A stretch of DNA of 64,000 bases, taken from NCBI GenBank assembly GCA_964019165.1, contig OZ025284.1, forward strand, positions 3,963,773 through 4,027,772, in the 5' to 3' direction. This DNA comes from Mastigias papua (taxonomy: Eukaryota; Cnidaria; Scyphozoa; Rhizostomeae; Mastigiidae). The notes beneath the pieces were generated by a model, which saw only the letters and a list, made by a program, of their open reading frames with translations, searched no databases and was not told the origin of the DNA. Below are positions 28,601 through 41,279 of this stretch, in pieces; position 1 is the stretch's first letter; the number at the start of each line of letters is the position of its first letter. A program made the translations under genes and the position numbers.

Positions 28601-31600
28601 GTAAGTAAGGAATCCCCCTCAATTCCCCTCGGTGTGTACGTACTCACTGAATGATCCCTTAAACTTCTACTGGTAATAGTTAAATACAAGTGTTGTTTTG
28701 TGAATAATGTTATATGGAGTAATATATAAGTAGAAAATACGTAAATTATTTTCTATTTTTTCTGGATATTTGATCGTTTCGTTTTTTGTGACGACAATGG
28801 ATCTAATTGATTTTATTGAATTGATGACCCATTGCTGCTCTTTTTTACTCAAACGATGCTACCTGAGGTACCTCCTCTGTTTGAACTGGAGAAGTGAATG
28901 ATCATGCGTCAGATTTTGACACCCAGTTCGGAATAGCTTTGTTAACATTTGGTATTTTTACTCATTTGTAAATCCATCTAAGATTTCTCAAATTAATTTT
29001 TGTTATCGTGCTAGCTGTAGGATATGGTGCAAAGCCAGATACAAATAAACGTACATTTATAGACATCTATTATTGTTAGCAAGTAGGTGGGTTTATTTCA
29101 TTACTAGATCTTGCAAAACAAAATAAAAGACGAAGATGGCAAATGTGAAGATGAGATCCAAGAAAAGTTTACTCGCTTGACATTGGATGTAATTGGAGAA
29201 GCAGCATTTGGTTACAGATTCAATAGTTTAATTCAAGGCCATACTGCAGAAAGCAGTGCAACGGACACAATATTTCGTGGCCAGTTTAATTTTGCAAGAA
29301 GAGCACTGGAATATTATGTCCCATTTTTGAAGTTGTTTCCTTCAAAAGAAAGGCGACGGGTGGAGGAAGCTAAAGATATTGTTACAAACATGGTTTTCAA
29401 GGTAATCTCATTTTCAATTTTTACTCTGAATTAGTTGAGTTCCATAATAAGAATGGAAATCATATTTATCATGAATCAGTTGTAATAAAGTTATGTTTCC
29501 TTTAATATGTTATAAAAGTACCAATCTTTGACTCTTTAATGTATACTGTAGACCTTTTTATAGAACATTTAAAACTGTTTTTCCTGTAAGTAGTTGAAGA
29601 CAGTACCTTGAACCAGTATTATGTTAGGTGAATTCATGTAAAACCAAAGTCTGTAGAACCACACTAGAAAGTCATTACTTTTTATGTTCCATTGTGAAGC
29701 CTCTAATGGTCTACAGTTATACTGCATGCTACCATATATGCAAAAGAATTCGGATCCTGTTGTTTAAGAGCGCTATTTATTTATTGTATCATTTGTTTGA
29801 AAGTTAAGCTCGGTTTGTAGAGTGGAATAGTAAAACACTAGCTAAGGAATGAAAACACGAAGTCTGTAAATTAGCGAAGTCTGTAAATTATATCACATTC
29901 ATCACTGTTCTGCTTAGGCATATCAAAACTTTGCGGAATGTAAATTCATAAGTATTATGTTGTGAATATATGATAACACAGTTTCAAGTCCACATCTGTT
30001 TTAATGCAATTCCTTGAATGGGAACTGTGAGCTCCTGAATTATGATCTAGATCATGTTGAACGATTCATCTGTGTTTTTGTGCATTCTCCTGCTTTTATG
30101 TCGTTATCTGTTGACACGATAAGTTTTGGTAGATTAATCTTTCTTCTACTCTTATTGCTTTTAATATGGTTTCAAGTGGGGTCTCTCTCCTGGAAAGTCG
30201 AATGTCCTTTGGCTCATGGTATACTTCGCACAATCCAGATGCTTTGCACTTTTTTGATAAGAAAAAAGTTTATAAGAAAGTGAGGCTCAAAAGGCCAAGA
30301 TCTTAAGAAAATGTTAAGAAAATCACAAAGCTCAATTTCTAAAGTTCACCTTTTTACGTGCCAGAAATCGATATTATTTCATTCTCTGCAAGCTTCTATA
30401 CAAAGATCGAAACTTTTCTTTGGTAATCTTGCATAAAAAGATCAACGTTTTTTAAAGCAAAGAATGGTAACTCTTTTAGCCAGTTTGCTCTAGTAAAGTT
30501 AAGAAAATATTAAGAAAATCTCAGCCTCAATTTTTAGGAAAAGTTAAGAAAATTGAAGCTCAGGCGAAAAGGGACTTTCTTATAAAAGAAGCGTGCATAT
30601 CTTCTCAAGTATACTTAAGGCTACTTGCTGTTTACCGTAAAAAGTTAGAATGAACTTTGATTACCCAAGAGCTCCTTGATGATCTTCCCAAAAGAAAACT
30701 CTCTACATTTTACCAAAGGGGGCATAGCTCACCGAGCCCTCCCTCCATGGCGCCTCTGCTTTCAACGTATTATGAACTTTATTTTATTTAAAATTCTTTT
30801 TACACAAAATCCCTCCAGCTTATAAGTAAATATCAGATAATAAATTAAAGACAAGAAATTAACTACCCTAATTACATCAATACTATATAAAAACAGTTAA
30901 ATCTGAATTAAGTACAGTAGCCTATCATAGTAGCTGATCTTCCAGGGAGTCGTGTTTTAGTCTTGTGCTTAGCAGCTATAATAACTTTTCAATTGCTTTT
31001 TGAATTTACCAAGTGTAGGGAGCTCTCTGATATTGATGGGAATGTCGTTCCAAGCTTTCAGAGCCGAGTATTGAAAGCCTTTCTTCACATATTCAAGGTT
31101 ATTTCTTGGGATTTGTAGGTTCCTGCAATTCCTTGTTCTGTAGTTGTTCGTTAAACATCTTGTAACTCTCAAACATCTTGCGGAAAATGAAAGCATCAGG
31201 GTCTCGATGACTTTTTTTAAATCTCGGTAGTCGCTCGTAAATGATCACCGTGCTTAAAAGCATTTTTAGCAATAATCTTGCAGGCCTATAAGACAAAAAG
31301 GATTCCAGATGCCCATGGAAAAAGTCATTACGAACCGTCTGATATCCCCCCATTGCTTTCTACTCTGCGGCTTTGTAGATCTCTAGCTTCATTATTGATA
31401 TGTTACTTCTGTTTATGTATTATGCCATTCTGTTAAATCAATAAAAAAACATTAGGTTACAATTGTACAAGTACATGAAAGAAGACACAATGCCCAGCAT
31501 ACTTTGATAAAATTGGTGGATGCACGTAGAAAGCGTCAGACAAGAGTTGTTTTGGAGCTCTCTTACTGGACTTATCCAAGGCATTTGATAGTCTCAATCA

Positions 31601-34352
31601 TAAACCTTTGCTTGCTAAATTGATTGCTCATGGCTTTAGTACAAGTGCCATACGAATGGTATATAGCTGTCTAACAGGTAGAAGGCTGCGAGGCAAAGTT
31701 AATGGCTCATTCAGCTCTTGGAATGAAGTTAATTTGGACGTCCCTCTAGGATCAGTTCTAAGGCCTCTCTTGCTTATTGTATCATTGAACGTTTCCTTTT
31801 GTTGAATGGAACTGAAATCTGTAATTGCGTGGACGATACAAAAATTTACTGTTTTTATCAAGAATTAAGGGAGGTCACCTTAAGGCTAGATAATGATACA
31901 GTTGAACTACGCAATTGGTTTGTAGAAAATTTTGTGACATTGACCAAAGAAAAATGCCATCTCTTAATATTTGGTGAAAAAGATACGGGAATCTCAATAA
32001 ATGTTGTTCCGTCTGTGATTAAAGAGAGCAACGAAGAAAAATTATTGGACGTTATTATTGATCGAAAGCTAAAGTTCAAACACCATTTGAATATAGTTTG
32101 TAGGAAGGCAAGCCTGAAGCTACATGCTTGCAAGGGTCTCAATGTATATGCCCACAGAAGAAACTAAGATCATCATGAAAGCCTTAGTAATGTCTCAGTA
32201 AAGCTATTGTCCATTGATATGGATGTTTCATGATAGGAATGTTAACGCAAAAATTAACCACATTCACGAAAGAGCATTAGGACTAGCATATCAAGATTGC
32301 ACCTCAAGTTCTGAAGAACTGCTAATTACAGATATGTCAGTCTCTTTTCATCAACGAAACCTACAGTTGTTTGTGACCAAAGTTTATCAAACAGGGACGA
32401 TTCTGAATCCCTCCTTTGTTAAGCAAATTTTGGTAGAAAGAGATACTTCAGAGTTATTAACAACATCTATGCACATATACCTACAATCATGGACAAAATA
32501 TATCCGGACTGTCTGCTCAAGATTTTGACACCAGTTTTCCCCCTCCCCCCCTATCAGTGTTGTTCTTTTGTAAGATTTTAGTGAAAAGTGCTTCTTGCAT
32601 CAAGCATAAAATTCTTCGTCGAGAACAACATTGATCTTGGAAGGAGGGGGGGGGGGGGGTCACGGAAAGATGAGCAAAAGTCCAGTAATTTATATCCAAG
32701 ATTGTAGGACTACAGCCTATGGATTAGAAAGCGTAAGTTTTCTAAAGCTCTAGCAATGGGTTCTGGCCTCTATACTATCTGACAACAGATCTGCTGTGCA
32801 CCCTTTCTAACAATGCCTTCAGGTGTAGGCAAGCACTACCATAGTCTTACTATAGCGTCTCATAGTCCCCGATCACGGTGACCTAGCTACAGGCAACGAT
32901 GAGAATCGAACATCTCTATCATAGAACCGAAAATGAATTAGTTACCAAAGCACTGAAAGATAGATTGGTTGTACCAAGAATCAGATAGATTGGTTGTACC
33001 AAGAATCGGATCAGTGCATCTACCATAACTTATAGATATATAGCTGTAAGACCTTTTGTTTTGAATATTTTTTCAAATATATTTTTCAAAATTCAAAATA
33101 GTTAATGTCCTACATAGTTGTTACTTAAGATGCATCGGATAGAATTTAATTTTACACGTCAAATTACCATTATACCCCACATGCCATGTTGAATCTGAGC
33201 AACCTCTCCTACACTCTAGGCCTTTTGGGACAGTATGGTTCATAACCGTATGTATTTGTTGTTCAGGAAGGATGACTATGGTATCCGTCCAGTTCATGCC
33301 TTAATCCATCTCTAAGACACATTTTGACAGTGTTTTCTTACTAATTGGCAGTTGCGATAATCTTTTCATTCCTACATTATGCTGTAATAATATGGTTCAT
33401 TATTTTATTGCCATGTTTATCCCTTTCTGGTTCATAATTCTTCAAAGGTTATCAGAAAAAGGCGACAGAAAATTGCAGAAAACAGTTTGGAAGCAAGCAA
33501 GGATTTGTTGCAAGTATTGTTAAATGCACAAGAGAATGGTGTTCATGTGTTTAAGGATAACGATATCCTGTCCCATGTTATGTCATTCATGATAGCTGGT
33601 CATGAAACAACAAGCATGACAATGACATGGACAATTTTGCTGTTAGCAAAACACCAAGACTACCAGGAGAGGGCAAGGCAAGAGATTCGACGAGTGCTAG
33701 GAAACAAAGATGATGTTACACTACAAGATGTGAGAGAAATGACATTCCTTGACAATTGCATCAAAGAGTCTATGAGGTTATATCCAGCAATCATAACGGC
33801 AAATCGGGAAACAATAGCAGATGTACAGTTTGGTTCATACGTGATCCCAAAGAATACAAAAATTAAGATTGATATTGCTAGTATCCACAGAAATGAGAGC
33901 TACTGGAAAGACGCAACTAGTTTTGATCCTGATCGTTATGATGTAGAAACAGGTACTTTAAGATAAATTTGTTTAAGAGATTGCATTCCTCTCGGAGATA
34001 TTTAGAATTATTTAAGAGCACTGTATGCTGTAAAATCTGTACTGCATTATTCTTTCTCTTTCAAAATTAGTTAAAATAAAATCGTTGTCTTGACTGACAC
34101 CATATTTATTTCGTAGAAACGGCGATGTCCAACTCCGAATTGCAGTTTCGATTTATGCCCTTTTCGCGTGGACCACGTATGTGCATCGGATACAGATTTG
34201 CGGAAGTAGAAGTTAAAATTGTGTTAGCTAAGCTTCTTAAAATACTTCACTTCCAGCTTGGAAAGAGCCAACCACAAGAATTTAATGCAGAGCTTGCAGT
34301 TAGCCTTCGCCCATATCCACCTCCTATTGTAGAGGTATCAATAGCTCCTTAG
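22694..34352 (+). CDS. Cytochrome P450 (microsomal, CYP4/CYP46-like)
   Basis: Five exons, 22694-22937, 27163-27410, 29108-29401, 33448-33952 and 34117-34352 (TAG), with GT/AG borders and consistent phases, give 508 residues, the usual P450 length. Residues 10-35 are a membrane anchor (ER, cytosolic face), followed by the proline hinge RQIPGPKG. The I-helix oxygen-binding motif AGHETT is at 312-317, the K-helix ESMR (E369, R372) and the FDPDRY segment near 421-426 follow, and the haem-binding FSRGPRMCIG (446-455) has the iron ligand C453. All key residues are intact, so an active haem monooxygenase using NADPH-P450 reductase is likely. Substrate not predictable. CYP4, CYP46 and CYP3 clans share these motifs, so the subfamily is open. 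Introns 1 and 3 hold LINE fragments. Confidence 0.93.
22938..27162 (+). other. P450 intron 1
   Basis: 4.2 kb. Apart from a LINE 3' fragment at about 24050-24340 no coding sequence was recognised. Confidence 0.7.
24050..24340 (+). mobile_element. LINE 3' fragment
   Basis: The frame 24070-24336 encodes the C-terminus of a CR1/L2-like polyprotein: LVNPSYIWELFVEK, then TSLSFRGSLLWNTLKDKIK. The same two motifs occur in the copy at 12186-13052 (NPSYIWHLHEKK, SFRGSLLWNNLDDEIK), so both belong to one family. Confidence 0.7.
27411..29107 (+). other. P450 intron 2
   Basis: No gene, repeat or conserved ORF recognised. Confidence 0.6.
30245..30605. repeat. Dispersed repeat A (MITE), copy 2
   Basis: Begins near CACTTTTTTGATAAG and ends near CTTATAAAAGAAGCGTG, giving short inverted ends. 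It shares TTAAGAAAATCTCAGCCTCAA and GCCAGAAATCGATATTA-type words with 43070-43430 and, inverted, with 11461-11733. Confidence 0.7.
30780..31370 (-). mobile_element. LINE C-terminal fragment
   Basis: Two overlapping frames (31353-31099 and 31196-30969) encode the end of a retrotransposon polyprotein: YRTRNCRNLQIPRN, GFQYSALKAWNDIPINIREL and KFKKQLKSYY. A frameshift separates the halves. It differs from the CR1/L2-like copies, so it is a second LINE family. Confidence 0.65.
31480..32520 (+). mobile_element. CR1/L2-like LINE fragment, RT region
   Basis: Frames carry RT motif A (LLDLSKAFDSLNH), a degraded motif B (DVPLGSVLRPLL) and a damaged motif C (CNCVDDTKIY where CNYADD is usual), then the thumb and C-terminal part (RALGLAYQDCTSS). 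At least two frameshifts and a truncated 5' end make it inactive. Most like the copy at 38800-40865. Confidence 0.75.
32480..32707. repeat. Dispersed repeat B, copy 2
   Basis: Ends are CTACAATCATGGA at left and, inverted, CTACAATCTTGGA at right. A C-run near 32540 and a 14-base G-run near 32646 can pair. The middle matches 3880-4068. Confidence 0.6.
33953..34116 (+). other. P450 intron 4
   Basis: Short 164-bp intron between the FDPDRY and haem-binding exons; GT and AG borders clear. Confidence 0.85.
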
Positions 34353-36141
34353 AACTTGCAGAGAACCATTCCAGAGCTAATGACAATCGTTTTATCATGT
34401 AATTAACTTGTATCTTAGAAAGATTTCTTTATCGTAATAGATAGCCCTCTTTAAGACTACACGAGGTAATTTGCATATATTTTGATTGTCTCGATTGTGA
34501 GACCATTAACAGAGTTACAAAGATTTTTTCCGTATTCCATCATATTGTAATGATAACACATACAAAGTTATGAAATTATTTTTATATGCCTAGGTAGATA
34601 TATAAGATTTATAATTAGTGAAAATTACTTATTCTCGATATACGGTTTCTCCTCTAATATACGCCTAAGCTCAAATGAGCACAATCTTCTAATACACGCT
34701 GAATTGTAAGCAAGAACTTTCGGGCCTTCTTGGGAAGAAATTATCACACATTTGTTATTTCGCATCCCTAGACATTGACAGGCATGTGGTAGATTGCTAT
34801 GGTGTGCAGAGTGTCATGGCACACTTTTTGCTTAAAATTCCCGCATAGAAAGCAACGATCATTTCTCAATTAATTGTTTTATTTCAAAACAAACTAGGAT
34901 TTATTTCATTTTTTTAATTAAAAGAAGGTAGACTTATAGTCTTTAAGGTTTACAGGTTAAAATTTGACAGATGTTAAGCACTATTAATTTAACAATATCC
35001 AGCTGGTTACTTTTGGGCTACGGAAAGAGGCAGCAAATGACCTTCTTGTGATGCATTTACACTTAGGGATAAACTGCCAACGATTCCTTTGTTACTGTGC
35101 ATGTTTCACATTTTGATGTTAAAATAGTTAGGTGGTACGGTAGGTTTGCAAGGATAAGCACGCCTTTCAGCTCAGGGGGCGTATACCAGTACTTGCTGCT
35201 TTGAATTTGCTTAATTCTTTCTCATAGGTCTCGCTCATTCTTAGGGTCTTCAGATTAAGGAATTATTTGGAAGTTTTCGATTGCACTTTTTCAACATTTG
35301 CAAGCGTTAGGGCCACTTGACCACTTGACCCAAATGCACATAGGTTCTTATGTGCCACTTTATCTTACCTTTTACTAAGATAGTGAAACTCAAGGATTTA
35401 TCAAGTATTCATAACATTTTATGCTTTTACACAAAATAAGAACATTTATTTCTAAGCATAGTACAGTAGCCTTATAGCACACCATCCAGTTGCTAGCAAT
35501 TATGCTTTCGTGGCTATGTGATTTATTGATTCGTGGATATGTGATTTATTCGTGGATATTGTAAGAGCTTATCATGCAAATGCATATCGAAACAATAATG
35601 TATACATATATGGTTTTTAAGTGGCAGATTTGGCAGAAATGTGCTGTTATGAAAGTCGAACCAAAACATCCGTGTAAACAAAGTGACAGTCCTCAGTTTC
35701 CCTCAGGCACTGAAAGTCCAAAGTTCTAGCAACATAGGGCAACAACGTATCTAAGAGATACAATTGCTTCTTCAAGCCACTATCGTACGATGAACGTTCC
35801 AACCTAATAAATGGGAATGTTAGGACTAAAATGCCAAAATCTCTATGTCAAAATGAACAGTGTTATGCTACAAGTGTTTGCTTCTCAAGATACACTCCAT
35901 ATAGTTTTTGACTGCGTGGTTTATGTTGCATTGGAATTTTCGTGTGCTGCAACTTTGTAGATTTTTTAAGCTACCATAATGTTCTTTTCATTCCCCTGTT
36001 CTACTACATATGCTTTAGGTATCAGTTAATCTGGGAACTGTGATTGCAACATGCTAGAATCAGCTAGAATCTGCTAGCATCTCATAATGAGCAGAACGAT
36101 TCTAACTCCGTATTCTTCAAAGATTAGCATAAAATGCAATG

Positions 36142-36450
36142 GTGATTAATTTATTCAACGATGTGTTATCTGATGAGACTCCAGCAGGCCAAGCAATTAA
36201 AGTTTACTTTGAACAATCAGACAAAGGGCTTAGAGGCAAGCTGTGAGAAGCTGTCGTAACAGAGCTAGAAAAGATATCCCCCGAGCCACATAAATGGGAA
36301 AGATTTTCCATTGCCAGAGTGACTATAAAGAAGGAAAGCCTTGAACAGATTGCAAAGGGCCGAAAAGTTTGGAGACATATCATAGAAACAATTTGCAGAG
36401 CAGCAGAGGCAAAACAACAGAAAATATTACTGTCCCAATTTCTTGACTAA
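36142..36450 (+). pseudogene. Unrecognised ORF fragment with one internal stop
   Basis: A 102-residue frame, open from a GTG to TAA, has one TGA at about 36244. It reads FNDVLSDETPAGQAIKVYF, then EAVVTELEKISPEPHKWERF and a basic, helical end. Composition is protein-like rather than random AT-rich noise. I do not recognise the family. It may be a decayed mobile-element protein or a lost exon. Confidence 0.4.
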
Positions 36451-37139
36451 ACTACTCTGTGTATGCGTAGATATAAATATTTTATACGTATTGACAGCTT
36501 CTGCAAAAGATGTTACGTGTGACACCCCTGCACCTATATTTGACCACACACTTGCTTTAAATGAGGGTGTTCATTGATGGGATCAAACTCCCATTTGTAG
36601 GTTTAGCTTTAGAGAAATGGGGAGGCGGGAAATAGAGTTCTGGGGTGAAGCCCTTTGGAGAGTAAATCATGCTCTGCTGATTTAGAGAAAGACCCTATTT
36701 GCAGATAGGTAACCCCCAGACCAGATAGAATGACAGATGAATTGACATGGCGTGCATGACAGAATCTTCAATACCCTCAGTGCCATTTTTAGAAGAATCT
36801 AACGTAACAAAGGCTTAAGAAAGTTGGGGTATTTACCCCCTATTGACTTACATAGCTTTCTCATTGCATGGTAGCTACTGGGAAGAAGTGCAGTAAGATC
36901 ATAGTAGAATCGGGGCAGATTTGGGATTTATATTCCTTACCCCTCTCCTCCTCCTTATCTTTAACAATATTCTTCCAGTGGCAGTCAGGTATTCTTCATT
37001 GCCTATCTATGCTGATTACAGCCGTCTCTCTTATCGGTTTTATGATTTGAATCAATTGAGTGAAGCTGTAAATAGTGGCCTCAGGAATTCGAGGCATGAC
37101 TTCAAGGTAATAAGTTTCACTGAATGTGCCAAAGCTCCG

Positions 37140-37232
37140 GTCCCTATCAATGTTTTTTGGTCTCTTTCAATGTTTTTTGGTCCCTATCAATGTTTTTTGG
37201 TCCCTATCAATGTTTTTTGGTCTCTTTCAATG
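37140..37232. repeat. 20-bp minisatellite
   Basis: About five units of CCTATCAATGTTTTTTGGTC, with TCTTTCAATG variants. Confidence 0.95.
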
Positions 37233-37499
37233 CTCTTATCCATCAACCTGGAACGGAACTCTCTGAAATGTCGAAATGAATATAAGTCCATTGCTCTTTT
37301 GTTTGGAAAGATCAAATTAAATCAGTGTCTATTGGGGTCTTTTAAGTGATCAGCTTTTTAAGACAATAAATCATTCCTGCCCATGTTAAGTCTGAAAATG
37401 TTCTTAATTGGCATTTATGAGTACAACTTTCGATACTGACATGAATCAGTTGAAAAAACATAATAAACAACAGTTGTGATACCCTTGCAGATTCATGAT

Positions 37500-38005
37500 C
37501 CGTAAATGACCGAATTACCGCCAAGGATCGAATAACTGCCCCTGCCCGAATAAGCACCCAGGGAAGGAGCAAACTTTAGCAATAAGCACCATACCAAATA
37601 AGCGCCCCCTTAAGTTAGGCAGGAGTGGGCTTTCATTTGAAACGGTTCTACTCGCGTAAGTGTGCTTACTGGAGCCTAACACAAAAAATGAGCATTCTAA
37701 TGGAGCCGTAAAACTATGCTGCTCATTATAGTCAATCTTCACAGAGGAAGATGAAATTCCCTTCAAAATAGATGAAAATAAAATTGAGTAGGCTACTAAG
37801 CTTGGTTGGTTCCGACTATAGCGTTGAAAATGATGAAGATGACTTTGTAACTGCATAGTGGTTGAAAAGTTTTGTTCTTGTTGCCTGTACTGGGCAATAG
37901 TTAATAAGCGCACTTGCCGAATAACCACCCCTGTCCGAATGACCCCCCCGGATCGAAGACGAAATTTTGAATAAGTGCCCTAGGCGGTTGTTCGGTCATT
38001 TACGG
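37500..38005. mobile_element. Non-autonomous DNA transposon with CGAATAAGCGCCCC repeats
   Basis: 23-bp terminal inverted repeats (CCGTAAATGACCGAA at both ends, 21 of 23 bases alike) bracket 506 bp. Subterminal regions hold many CGAATAA(G/C)(C/T)(G/A)CCC words. No coding sequence. A TA-type target site is possible but the flanks (GAT and TAT) are not clear. Confidence 0.75.
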
Positions 38006-41000
38006 TATGGATGTTCATACAGCGCCTTGGCTGTCCCCCAATTAGGCTAAGTGTGGTCAGCCAGCTATATGAAGATCACAGCAGCCAAGTTGGATATTGC
38101 AGCAATAATTCTGATCCTTTTCCCATTAGTCACTGGGTGAGACAGGGCTGTGTCCTGGTATCAACATTGATCAACATCTTCTTCAGCATGACGCTCAAGG
38201 AGGCCATAGCAAACCTCGACAGCGAGGATGCTGTGTACGTCCGCTAACGCTTTGATAATCATCTGTTCAATCCTAGGAGACCACAGGCTAACAAAAACTC
38301 AAGGGCAGCTGATTCACAGATAACACTGTTCTTGTCATTCACACTGAAAGAGCATTGTAGTGCATAATATCACACTTTGCAAAGGCTTTGGACCCAAATT
38401 GAATACGAAGAAGACCAAGGTCCTTCACTAGCTTGCACAGCAGGAAGAGTACAACCCTCCTCACATCAACAGTAGTGAGACTAAACTGAAGACAGTTTCC
38501 TACTTCATGTACTTAGGCTGCACCATCGCATCAGGTGCCAAGATCCACAAGGAAGTCAGCAACAGACCAGCCGAAGCAAACAGTGCTTTTGGCAGACTCT
38601 GCAAGAGTCTTGAGCAACACACTCCTTAGAAGGGCACCAAGGTCAGTGTATACAGAGCCATAGTAATCACTTTACCCGGATATATGACTTGTAGTTGTGG
38701 CTAATCTGCTGTCACTACATATCACTGCGTGAGCACCTCAACCAGCACTATCTTTGTACCATCCTTGCCATCCAGTGGGATGGTCAGACTGAGACAACCA
38801 GTATCAATTGTCCCAAAATAATAAATTATCGTGACTATATCAAATTTGATCCTGTAAAATTTAGGTGTGACTTACGTGAAGAATTAAGTAAATGTCACAG
38901 GGTGGGAACCACTTACGACCATTTCAATGCTACTGTAGAAAAAGTTCTTAATAAGCACGCTCCCCTTAAGAAGAAATCTGTTCGGGCAAATGATGGTCCT
39001 TTTATGACCAAGGCCTTGAGGAAGGCAATTATGCTAAGAACAAGATTACGTAACAGGTACAATAAATGTAAAACACAAGAGAAATGGAATGTTTTCAAAA
39101 GGCAGCGCAATAAATGTGTAAAGATATTGCGAAAAGCGAAGGTTGATTATTACGGAAATCTCGACTTGAAAAATATCTCAGATAATAGAAGTTTTGGAAA
39201 GCGGTAAAACCTCTTTTCGGATAAAATTCAAACCCCTGGGAGCATTACCTTACTAGAGGGTGATGAACTGGTCTCTGAAGATAAGAAAGTAGCAGAAATC
39301 CTAAACGATTACTTCGTCAAAATCACTGCTAGCCTTGAAATTTCAGAGACTGAGGAGAATTTGATAAAAACAAACGAATTAAGTGACCCTATTAATATTG
39401 CCGTAAATATGTACAAGCGCCACCCAAGTATACAACTGATAAAGCAAAGGGTAACTGTCGGTGAAAAATTTTCTTTCCAGCAAGTTTCTTTGGAGGAGAT
39501 ATTGAGTCAGCTTAAGAACTTAGATCCGTCTAAAGCTTCTCCTTTTGGCAGCATACCTGTGAAAATATTAACTGGACATTCTGATTTGTTTGCTCCATTG
39601 GTAAAACTCTTCATTAATGAGAGTATCGATACAAGCAAATTTCCAAAAGAACTAAAGAAGGGAGACATTGCATCCCTCTTTAAGAATGATGATGCCTTTG
39701 CAAAAAAGAATTACAGGCCTATAACAGTATTGCCGGCTATATCCAAAATTTACGAAAGAACATTTTCTGGTCAAATTGCTCATTACATGGAAAATGTCTT
39801 GTCTCCATATCTGTGCGCGTATCGTAAAGGCTATAACACCCAACATGCACTCCTTAGATTGATTGAAAAATGCAGATCTTTCCTAGATATGAAAGGGTTC
39901 GCAGGTGCAATTCTAATGGACCTTTCGAAGGCGTTTGATTGTCTGAATCACGAACTACTCATTGCAAAGCTTGAAGCTTACGGTTTCAGTAGATCTGCCC
40001 TAAAACTGGTTTATGATTATCTTTCGAATAGGAAACAGCGAGTTAAGGTCAATGGGTCATTCAGTTCCTGGCAGGAATCAATTAAAGGTGTACCGCAAGG
40101 CTCTGTTTTGGGACCCCTCTTATTTAATGTATTTATAAATGACCTTATCTTTTTGGTGGAAGAGACTGATATTTGCAACTATGCTGATGACACGACTATC
40201 TATGTGTGCGGTCATGAACTAGAACATATTGTATCTAGCCTTGAAACAGACGCTCAGAAGCTCTCTAAGTGGTTTCTTGATAACTGTATGAAACTGAATC
40301 ATGACAAATGTCATCTTTTGATTTTTGATAGTCGTTCAAAGATACAAAGATAGTCGTTCAAATTTTGAGGAATTATTGACGAAAGCAAATGCAGTGTCCA
40401 TTCACCACAAGAATTTACAGTTGCTTGCTACTGAAATTTTTAAAACTCAAAGGAATCTCAATCCAAGATTCATGAATCAAATCTTTGTGGAGAAAGATAC
40501 TCCATACACCCTTCGTGGTGGCAGAAATATTTTGGCACCAAAACCAAACACCACAGGGTATGGTATCGAAAATGCACGTTTTCTTGGAGCGAAGATATGG
40601 CATACAATGCCATCTTCCTTAAAAGAGTCCCAGACATTGAACAGTTTCAAGAAAGACATTAAAAACCATCAGTTTGATTGCAACTGTAGACTTTGCAAAC
40701 GATTTGTTAAAAACTTAGGATTTTTATGATGATTATAACTAATATCCTCTTTATAGATAGATTTGTTATAAACATGTATTTAAGTTTGGTTGGCATTAAT
40801 TAGCTAAGTAATTAGCTAGACGAGAAGCCAACGTTAAATAAAGAAATTATTATTATTATTATTATCAAGGCCATACTGCTCAAGTCATAATTAAACTGGG
40901 TAGGGCATGCCTCCAGAATGAAGGACCATGGTCTGCCCAAGATAATTGTGTAAAGTGAACTTCCCTCAGACCATTGTCATAGAGAGGCACCAAACAAGTG

Positions 41001-41250
41001 CAACGAGGACTCTCTCAAGAATTATCTTGTTGCTTGCGGTATTGACCATTGCCAATGGCTGGAACAGGCGGCTGACCGCCAAGCATGGCACCACACCATA
41101 CATCAGGTTGTCTCCTCCGTTGAGTGCCCCTGAAGAGACAACCATAAAGAGAGAAACCATAGGAAGAAGGAACAGGAAACAGCATCTTCATGAGGCCATA
41201 CCTTCGGCTGTAGCTGCTGTAGCCAAACTTATCTAATCAGCCACCAGCGT
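38005..41250 (+). mobile_element. Old RTE-like LINE, split by a younger LINE
   Basis: Left part, 38005 to about 38790: RT pieces (LGCPPIRLSVVSQLYEDHSSQV, SHWVRQGCVL, FSMTLKEAI) and later decayed segments (SYFMYLGCTIASG, HYLCTILAIQW). Right part, 40866-41250: LLKS-LNWVGHASRMKDHGLPK and CGIDHCQWLEQAADRQAW, the typical end of this LINE group. Stops and frameshifts throughout. The break at 38790-40865 holds a complete-looking insertion of another LINE. Confidence 0.7.
38790..40865 (+). mobile_element. CR1/L2-like LINE, 5'-truncated, nested in the older LINE
   Basis: Starts downstream of the endonuclease domain (INCPKIINYRDYIKF). The segment 38820-39207 precedes the RT. The RT (39361-40353) has ITVLPAISKIYERTF, motif A (MDLSKAFDCLNH), motif B (GVPQGSVLGPLLFN) and motif C (CNYADDTTIY). 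The C-terminal part is 40325-40729. Damage: a one-base deletion near 39195 (SFGKR where SFWKA is expected), and an internal deletion at 40330-40360 joining two copies of AGTCGTTCAAA. The end is an (ATT)n tail (40847-40864). Confidence 0.82.
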
Positions 41251-41279
41251 GACTGCAATCTACATGGACAGCCTCCCTA

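Larger units (their letters stand above)
29402..33447 (+). other. P450 intron 3
   Basis: 4 kb filled largely with mobile DNA: MITE copy A (30245-30605), a LINE end on - (30780-31370), a LINE fragment on + (31480-32520) and dispersed repeat B (32480-32707). A 24-bp direct repeat, TAGATTGGTTGTACC..., occurs twice near 32963-33008. Confidence 0.65.
34353..37499. other. P450 3' region and intergenic DNA
   Basis: No host gene recognised. Holds a broken ORF (36142-36450) and a 20-bp minisatellite (37140-37232). Confidence 0.5.

Noticed and set aside
37140..37232. Possible CRISPR-like array
   Set aside because: Tandem units without unique spacers; the arrays at 45765 and 50429 are likewise minisatellites.
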